From an uncultured Caulobacteraceae bacterium (GTDB taxonomy: Bacteria > Pseudomonadota > Alphaproteobacteria > Caulobacterales > Caulobacteraceae), in the NCBI GenBank assembly GCA_937952995.1, contig CALFYB010000455.1, positions 1 through 5,988 on the forward strand: 5,988 nt of DNA, in the 5' to 3' direction. Under the pieces are notes generated by a model. It saw only the letters and a list, made by a program, of their open reading frames with translations, did not search any database and was not told the origin of the DNA. Shown piece after piece: positions 1-4,548 of this stretch (its first letter is position 1; every line of letters begins with the position of its first letter). A program made the position numbers and the translations under genes.

Positions 1-1354
1 CCGCGGCCACGGGACCCCATACGAGGACCAGCAGAAACTGGGTCATTTCAGACAGATCATGTCCGACATGACTGACCGCATCCTTAGGAAACCGTATGAC
101 GTCCAAAGCGAAACCAGCCGCCATGACCCCAAGCCCTGAGGCGGCCTTTTGAGCAAATCCTAGACCAGCAAAATAGAGCCCCTCCCGCCTGCGGCCGTAA
201 AGATGCTCATGCTCATCCGCTGCGTCTGCCATCATCGAGGGATAGGACACCGCAACCAGCCCAATGCCGAGACCTGCAACAAAGGAGTTGATCTGCATCG
301 GAATAAGGGCAGCGTCACCGAGCGGCAAATAGAGCCCCGTCAGCTGCCCGCCCTGCAGAACGAGCCAATTGGCCATCAGCAGACCAAAGCCGATAATGAC
401 GACATATTTCTTTTCAAACAGTCTCTGGAACAGCGGTGCCGCCGTACTGCCAAGCAAGATGCCGACCAAGAAGGCGTAGCCAATGAACTGGATCAGCTCG
501 CTTCTCATTTGCCAGACAAAGACAAAGGCGTGGTGGTTTAAGCTCGCATTGAGCCCCATCGCCGCATAGATGATCACCGCTGAGACGAACAGAAGCCGGA
601 AAGATCGGTTGGCGAAGATCTCGGCGATCTCTCCCGGCAACCGGTTCCACATGGCCGAATCCACCTTATCCGGCTGGGGTAAGCGGCTGGCGAACCGGTA
701 CACGCCCAACAGGCAGACCGTCATACAGACCATCAAAATCCCTGCCACGGTCCAGCCAAAACCGGGATAGCCCTCAGGCCTCTGCAGTCCGCCGTTAGCG
801 AAAAACAGGGAATAGCCCATCGCCGTGACCGCAACCGAGACCAAGATCCCCGACACGACCCGAAAGACCACCACACTGGTGCGCGCCGCATAGTCGGTGG
901 CCAGCTCTGCGCCGAGGGCAATATAGGGCACGTTGAACAGCGACATGGTGCTGCGCGCCGCCACAGACATCACCGTAAGCCAAGCAAATAGACCGACGGG
1001 CCCAAGTCCAGACGGGGGCGAGAACAGCAGCCCAAGCGATACGGCGATCAGCGGTGCCGATAGAGCCATCAGCGGCAAACGCCGTCCGAACCTCGAGGAA
1101 ATATTGTCGGACCATGACCCAACGATCGGATCCACCACAGCATCGAAGGCTAGGCTCACCGCCAAGGCTGCACCGACCAGAAGACCAGACAGACCCAAGA
1201 CCGCTGAATAGTAGAAAAAGATGAAACCAATTGCCGTATCAAACCCGCCGGTCTGGACGGCCTGCCCTAAGCCATAGGCTAACTTCACAAAGACAGAGGG
1301 GTTGGATTGAACGACAATCGAGGCGTCTGGGTTCGGACGATCAGCGGCCCACAT
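1..1354 (-). CDS. GPH-family (MelB-like) MFS sugar:cation symporter, 3' end cut by window edge
   Basis: Inner-membrane secondary transporter, probably importing a hexose or small oligosaccharide with H+ or Na+. The minus-strand frame from ATG at 1354 stays open for all 451 codons to the left edge with no frameshift. Family members are usually about 450-500 residues, so only a short C-terminus is missing. It is very hydrophobic, with helices starting near residues 25-50 and 52-80. GPH hallmarks are visible: D71 and D75-P76 before GSWSD and FGRR (residues 79-92), matching the MelB Asp55/Asp59 cation site; NVPY at 141-144; the cytoplasmic signature D377..D380-E381...GRRREG (387-392); and K403 where MelB has Lys377. 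N141 sits where MelB has Asp124, a Na+-site residue, so coupling may be to H+ (inference). The start is backed by AAGGA 7 bases upstream. The catabolic neighbours suggest galactose or a galactoside, but substrate cannot be read from sequence. Confidence 0.93.
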   Translation of the reverse strand, partial: MWAADRPNPDASIVVQSNPSVFVKLAYGLGQAVQTGGFDTAIGFIFFYYSAVLGLSGLLVGAALAVSLAFDAVVDPIVGSWSDNISSRFGRRLPLMALSAPLIAVSLGLLFSPPSGLGPVGLFAWLTVMSVAARSTMSLFNVPYIALGAELATDYAARTSVVVFRVVSGILVSVAVTAMGYSLFFANGGLQRPEGYPGFGWTVAGILMVCMTVCLLGVYRFASRLPQPDKVDSAMWNRLPGEIAEIFANRSFRLLFVSAVIIYAAMGLNASLNHHAFVFVWQMRSELIQFIGYAFLVGILLGSTAAPLFQRLFEKKYVVIIGFGLLMANWLVLQGGQLTGLYLPLGDAALIPMQINSFVAGLGIGLVAVSYPSMMADAADEHEHLYGRRREGLYFAGLGFAQKAASGLGVMAAGFALDVIRFPKDAVSHVGHDLSEMTQFLLVLVWGPVAA

Positions 1355-1361
1355 CGGCTCT

Positions 1362-1366
1362 TCCTT
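1362..1366 (-). promoter_or_regulatory. Shine-Dalgarno site of the GPH transporter gene
   Basis: On the minus strand AAGGA (within AGAAGGAAGAG) lies 7 bases before the ATG at 1354. It is the strongest ribosome-binding site in the window. It fixes the transporter start, because the same stretch also holds another ATG in a different frame that soon reaches a stop. Confidence 0.75.
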
Positions 1367-1385
1367 CTCATAAGATCGGACCAAG

Positions 1386-1403
1386 CCGAGGGCAACGCCT
1401 CGG
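1386..1403. repeat. Perfect inverted repeat CCGAGG-N6-CCTCGG, candidate operator
   Basis: The arms CCGAGG (1386-1391) and CCTCGG (1398-1403) are exact reverse complements separated by GCAACG. The element lies between two divergent promoter regions, 32 bases upstream of the transporter ATG. It overlaps neither gene and is not followed by a T-run on either strand, so an operator is more likely than a terminator. It matches no operator consensus known to me, and a 6-base arm can also arise by chance in GC-rich DNA. Confidence 0.35.
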
Positions 1404-1487
1404 AGGATAGACAGCAAAAACCATTCCGCGCTAGCCTCTGTTCATGAGGATCGCCCAACGGCAATTGCCACTCAAGAGCTGCTGACC

Positions 1488-2309
1488 ATGCGCCATACCC
1501 TCTCGAACGCAAACTGGACAGCGACTGTCGATCGTACGGGAGGGATGGTCCGACGCTTAACCCTTGGGCATGACAACCTGTTGCGCCCCATGCCGGACCA
1601 GGCGCAAGAACCGCGGCAGGCGAGTTGCTACCCCCTCCTACCTTTTGCCAATAGAATTGATCAGGCTCGGCTTGCCATTGACCGCCGTGTCGCAGTAATC
1701 ACACCGGCCCCATCCGAGCCGCACGGACTTCACGGCACAGGTTGGCACGCGGTCTGGACCCTTGGAGCTCAAAGCTCTGATCATCTTCTACTGACCCTTC
1801 AGGGCGGCGGAGACCCATCTTGGCCTTGGCGTTGGGCGGCGCAACAACAGTTCACGCTGAGCGCATCGGGTCTGACGATAGAACTAATCCTGACCAACAT
1901 GGACAGGGTCCCAGCCCCCGCAAGCATCGGCCTTCATCCCGCCTTTGTCCTTGGCAAGGGAACGCGGATCGAGACCGCAATTGATGGCATTTGGGACTGT
2001 GGACCGGACCTCATCCCCAACGGCTGGCGATCCACAGATTGGCAAACCATTGGCAACCGCGAACTCGACAACTGCCTCACAGGATGGTCGGGCAAGGCGA
2101 TCATTCACGCCCCCGATAGACCTCCCATCACCCTCACCGCCAACACGAGCCACCTTCAGGTCTACCGACCAAAGGATGCCGATTTCATTTGTCTGGAGCC
2201 CGTTACCGCGAGACCGAATGTTTGGACTCCAATCGAAAACACCCCTGCCGCCACCGCCATTTTGGACCCTCAAGAGCAGTTGGTCGTGACGATGACCCTA
2301 TCGGCCTAG
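1488..2309 (+). CDS. Aldose 1-epimerase (mutarotase), GalM-like family
   Basis: Cytosolic mutarotase interconverting alpha and beta anomers of an aldose such as galactose, here likely feeding the sugar dehydrogenase encoded nearby. The 273-residue protein is shorter than E. coli GalM (about 345) but normal for the compact proteobacterial group of the superfamily. Visible motifs in order: YPLLPFANRI (48-57); HGLHGTGW (79-86), whose H82 matches the conserved substrate-binding His; GLHPAF (148-153), whose H150 matches the catalytic acid His; D194 in LDN; and LEPVT (236-240), whose E237 matches the catalytic base Glu. No signal peptide is seen. The ATG at 1488 has no good Shine-Dalgarno upstream, but no better in-frame start was found. 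It stands alone on the plus strand, divergent from the transporter and convergent with dgoA, overlapping it by 12 bases. Exact sugar specificity is unknown. Confidence 0.9.
   Translation: MRHTLSNANWTATVDRTGGMVRRLTLGHDNLLRPMPDQAQEPRQASCYPLLPFANRIDQARLAIDRRVAVITPAPSEPHGLHGTGWHAVWTLGAQSSDHLLLTLQGGGDPSWPWRWAAQQQFTLSASGLTIELILTNMDRVPAPASIGLHPAFVLGKGTRIETAIDGIWDCGPDLIPNGWRSTDWQTIGNRELDNCLTGWSGKAIIHAPDRPPITLTANTSHLQVYRPKDADFICLEPVTARPNVWTPIENTPAATAILDPQEQLVVTMTLSA
2298..2309. other. 12-base convergent overlap of epimerase and dgoA 3' ends
   Basis: CTA at 2298-2300 is the dgoA stop read on the minus strand (TAG), and TAG at 2307-2309 is the epimerase stop on the plus strand. The segment therefore encodes both C-termini and both stops, leaving no intergenic space for terminators. 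Transcripts of the two genes must overlap unless they end exactly here. Confidence 0.9.
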
Positions 2310-2915
2310 GGCAGCAACGCAGGCTGCTGTTTTCGCGCTGACCTCGGCGGCGGACAGGCCGGGGCGATAGAGTTCTGAACCCAAACCAAACCCCCTCGCG
2401 CCCGCCATCTGCCATTCGGCCATATCGGACGGGCCAATCCCGCCGACCGCGATGACCCTCACATGCGACGGCAGCACGGCACCGATGGCCTTTAGGTGGC
2501 CGGAGCCGAGGGTGGAGGCCGGGAAAAGCTTCAGACATCGAGCCCCAGCCTCAATCGCTTCAAAGGCTTCCGAAGGCGTCATAAAACCGGGCAAGGCCTC
2601 CAACCCGAGCGCGAGGCTCCGCTTGATCACCTCACAATTGACATTCGGGGACACGACGAACTGACCGCCAGCGGAATGCACGGCTTCAACGTCGCCAACG
2701 CTCAACACTGTGCCTGCGCCGATCACCATCTGGCCTTCAAAGCGGGTCGCCAACCGCTGAATGCTGGTTATAGGGTTAGGCGAGTTGAGCGGCACCTCCA
2801 TGGCCCGCACCCCCGCGTCATAAAGGGCCTCACCAATCGCGACGACCTCGTCGGGCCTCACCCCACGCACGATGGCGATGATGGGCATCTGGTCCAGAGC
2901 TTGATCGATAGTCAT
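2298..2915 (-). CDS. dgoA: 2-dehydro-3-deoxy-6-phosphogalactonate aldolase (DgoA)
   Basis: Class I aldolase that cleaves KDGal-6-phosphate to pyruvate and D-glyceraldehyde-3-phosphate, the last step of De Ley-Doudoroff galactose breakdown; cytosolic. The 205-residue length equals that of E. coli DgoA. It is a single (beta/alpha)8 domain with R17 in IVRG, E40 in EVPLNSP (40-46), GAGTVL (66-71), VSPN (88-91), PGFMTPSEAF (109-118), the Schiff-base lysine K129 in LKLFPA (128-133), VGGI (157-160) and GLGSELYRPG near the C-terminus. EVPLNSP and the GLGS(E/D)LYR tail match DgoA rather than the KDPG aldolase Eda, which has a different segment after this Glu. The ATG at 2915 overlaps the dgoK stop as ATGA, and a GAAGGG Shine-Dalgarno lies about 8-14 bases upstream. 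It is the last gene of the minus-strand operon and its end overlaps the epimerase gene. Confidence 0.95.
   Translation of the reverse strand: MTIDQALDQMPIIAIVRGVRPDEVVAIGEALYDAGVRAMEVPLNSPNPITSIQRLATRFEGQMVIGAGTVLSVGDVEAVHSAGGQFVVSPNVNCEVIKRSLALGLEALPGFMTPSEAFEAIEAGARCLKLFPASTLGSGHLKAIGAVLPSHVRVIAVGGIGPSDMAEWQMAGARGFGLGSELYRPGLSAAEVSAKTAACVAALGR
2311..2333 (+). terminator. Possible intrinsic terminator of the epimerase gene, inside dgoA
   Basis: Two bases after the epimerase stop, CAGCA (2312-2316) pairs with TGCTG (2325-2329) across an 8-base loop, and TTTT follows at 2330-2333. An alternative register pairs GCAGC (2311-2315) with GCTGC (2323-2327). The stem is short and the U-tract has only four bases, so it would be weak. 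It lies within the last codons of dgoA, so its sequence is also constrained by coding. Confidence 0.35.
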
Positions 2916-3796
2916 GGCCTGATCCCTTCAATGAGCGAGATGAGCCCGGCAAGCGCCGCTGCTTCTCCGTCGATGGTCTGATAGGACCTGCCGCGTGCCG
3001 CCAAGGCCAAGCCATAGGCGGCGCAGAGTGCGGGTTCCCCGATCAGGGTAACAGGCTCTTGAGAGGCCGCACCAAGTAGGCCTGGCAACGAAGCCACTTC
3101 TGAGCCGATCAACAGGCCGGACAGAAAGCCAGCCTCCTGCCCCGGTGCCAATGATCCAGTCAATTGCCGCGCCCGAAGGCCGAACAGCCGCGCACTCAGC
3201 CCATCACCGTTACCAGAAGCTAAGAGGCCCGCCTCGAACCCGGCGGGAGCGCTTGGATCGGCATCCGTCCTCAAAAGACTGTGCTGGCTCAGAAGGCCAT
3301 AGAGTTCACCGGTCATGGCGGTGACAAAATCTGTGATCTTGCCGCCCTCAACCCTGACCCATTTGGCATGGGTGCCAGGCAAGCAATAGAGACCGCTCTG
3401 CCATTCGGGCGTCAGGGCCCCGAAAATCTGCACCTCTTCGCCGCGCATGACATCGGGCCCGTGAGACTGACCCATCGTGCGAACGCCCGGCACGATCCAG
3501 ACCTGTTCTGCGGGCTGAACCAGAGCGGCGGAAATGGCCTTCGGTCCAACGGGACAATCGACATAGGGCGCGGCTATCCAACCCAGATTGGACCCCGCCA
3601 TACCACTGAGCAAAACAGGCAAGCCGTCGGCCTTCAGAGCCGGTCTGATGTCTTGCTCGAGCCTGACGGGCACATCGCCTCGACCGATCTTGGAGACCCC
3701 AAACGGAAAGCTAGCGCGGGCCACCGCCCTGCCCGCCTCGATCCGCCACGCTCGGACATTGGTCGTGCCCCAGTCGCAGGCGAGCCACGCGCTCAC
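2912..3796 (-). CDS. dgoK: 2-dehydro-3-deoxygalactonokinase (DgoK)
   Basis: Cytosolic kinase transferring phosphate from ATP to 2-keto-3-deoxy-D-galactonate, giving the substrate of the next gene's aldolase. The 294 residues match E. coli DgoK (about 292). Family motifs appear in order: CDWGTTNVRAW (7-17), the N-terminal phosphate-binding loop; GMAGSNLGW (65-73); WIVPG (100-104); VMRGEEVQ (116-123); PGTHAKWV (140-147); TAMTGEL soon after; and FLSGLLIGSEVAS in the C-terminal part. The start is GTG at 3796, overlapping the stop of the dehydrogenase gene as GTGA; no ATG in the frame lies upstream close enough to compete, and the start puts DWG at the normal distance from the N-terminus. Only a weak GGTGGG stretch precedes it, so translation probably depends on coupling with the upstream gene. 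Its presence strongly favours galactose or galactonate as substrate of the operon, since pentonate routes do not need this kinase. Confidence 0.95.
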   Translation of the reverse strand: MSAWLACDWGTTNVRAWRIEAGRAVARASFPFGVSKIGRGDVPVRLEQDIRPALKADGLPVLLSGMAGSNLGWIAAPYVDCPVGPKAISAALVQPAEQVWIVPGVRTMGQSHGPDVMRGEEVQIFGALTPEWQSGLYCLPGTHAKWVRVEGGKITDFVTAMTGELYGLLSQHSLLRTDADPSAPAGFEAGLLASGNGDGLSARLFGLRARQLTGSLAPGQEAGFLSGLLIGSEVASLPGLLGAASQEPVTLIGEPALCAAYGLALAARGRSYQTIDGEAAALAGLISLIEGIRP

Positions 3797-4548
3797 GTGC
3801 GCCCACCGTCGATGACCAGGTTCTGTCCTGTGATCATGGCGCTGTCATCGGATGCCAAAAACAGGACCAACCGGGCCACATCCTGCGGCGCGATACGTTT
3901 TTTCAAGGCGACCTGCTCCATCCAGGCGGCCTCGGCCTCGGGCGTCAGCCAAAGCTGGAGCTGGCGTTCGGTGACCACCCACCCGGGGGAAACCGCATTG
4001 ACCCTTATCGCGTCGACGCCCCACTCGCGGGCCAAGGATTTGGACAGCCCGATCACCGCCGCCTTGGCTGCCGTATAGGCGCTGAGGTCTGCGGGCCCCA
4101 GAAGCGCATTGATCGAGGATAGATTGATGATCGATCCTCCGCCGCTGGCTGCCATCCCGGCCTGCACAGCCTGCGAAGCCAAAAAGACGGGGTCGAGATT
4201 GACGGCCAGATTGGCCCGCCAAGCGCTAGCCTCCATCTCAGCGGCCCGGTGACGTTGATCATTGGCGACATTGTTGATCAGCACCGTGACAGGTCCCGAA
4301 TGCTCAGCCGCCCTACCGATGGCCGCCTGCAACTGATCGGGATGGGTGACATCGCACGGCTGGAAAGAGACTGTGCCGCCCAAACGGCTCGCCAAAGCCC
4401 GCCCAGCCTCAACCGCGATATCGATGAACGAGACCCTCGATCCTTGCTCGGCAAAGGCTTCGACCAGGGCCGCGCCTATGCCCGTGGCCCCGCCGGTAAT
4501 GAAGACGTGGCGATCCTTCAGGCTGGGATAGTCCGCATAGGGGCCCAT
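3793..4548 (-). CDS. Short-chain dehydrogenase, probable NAD-dependent aldose (galactose) 1-dehydrogenase
   Basis: Cytosolic SDR likely oxidising an aldose at C1 to its lactone, the first pathway step. The 251 residues show the classical SDR pattern: TGGATGIG (18-25) for the dinucleotide, D43 at the end of the second strand, which favours NAD over NADP, CDV at 65-67, N117, catalytic S145, Y158 and K162 in YTAAK, SPGWVVT (187-193), and a C-terminal TGQNLVIDGG. The N-terminal YPSLK, the NDQRH segment (96-100) and the RQ..LW.TPE region resemble Caulobacter XylB, a D-xylose dehydrogenase, as I recall it. Context with dgoK and dgoA argues for D-galactose. NNAG, normally conserved, reads NNVA here (92-95). 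The ATG at 4548 shares one base with the dehydratase stop (TGATG). Alternatives are L-arabinose, D-xylose or D-fucose dehydrogenase; the SDR family is certain, the substrate is inferred. Confidence 0.85.
   Translation of the reverse strand: MGPYADYPSLKDRHVFITGGATGIGAALVEAFAEQGSRVSFIDIAVEAGRALASRLGGTVSFQPCDVTHPDQLQAAIGRAAEHSGPVTVLINNVANDQRHRAAEMEASAWRANLAVNLDPVFLASQAVQAGMAASGGGSIINLSSINALLGPADLSAYTAAKAAVIGLSKSLAREWGVDAIRVNAVSPGWVVTERQLQLWLTPEAEAAWMEQVALKKRIAPQDVARLVLFLASDDSAMITGQNLVIDGGRT

Larger units (their letters stand above)
1355..1487. promoter_or_regulatory. Divergent intergenic region between transporter and epimerase genes
   Basis: These 133 bases are the only real intergenic gap in the window and must hold the transporter promoter (minus) and the epimerase promoter (plus), unless these lie inside the opposing genes. 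On the plus strand a weak promoter-like pair is visible: TAGACA at 1408-1413 and TAGCCT at 1432-1437 with 18 bases between them. No convincing -35/-10 pair was found for the transporter. Two symmetrical elements are present: a perfect 6+6 inverted repeat at 1386-1403 and the 10-base palindrome GGCAATTGCC at 1460-1469, either of which could bind a regulator. The regulatory role is inferred from position; no known operator was recognised. Confidence 0.5.

Noticed and set aside
203..1211. Several short frames on both strands, which could suggest a broken gene at the left end
   Set aside because: Translating the minus strand from 1354 gives one uninterrupted 451-codon GPH transporter frame to the window edge, so there is no frameshift and the short frames are shadows.
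1285..1512. A 75-codon minus-strand frame spanning the divergent intergenic region
   Set aside because: It overlaps the starts of both the transporter and the epimerase, shows no recognisable motif, and is better explained as chance.
1884..2273. Minus-strand 129-codon and plus-strand 114-codon frames inside the epimerase gene
   Set aside because: Both lie within the epimerase coding region, whose catalytic residues are all in the 1488-2309 frame; these are shadows.
2298..2915. Calling the aldolase a KDPG aldolase (Eda)
   Set aside because: EVPLNSP, the GLGSELYRPG tail, the 205-residue length and the adjoining dgoK favour DgoA.
2496..2981. A 161-codon plus-strand frame opposite dgoA and the end of dgoK
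   Set aside because: Low-complexity, Arg/His/Gly-rich translation with no domain, fully antisense to well-supported genes.
3281..4078. A 265-codon open frame on the plus strand opposite dgoK and the SDR gene
   Set aside because: It is antisense to two genes with clear family motifs, its translation shows no recognisable domain, and long mirror frames are common opposite GC-rich coding DNA.
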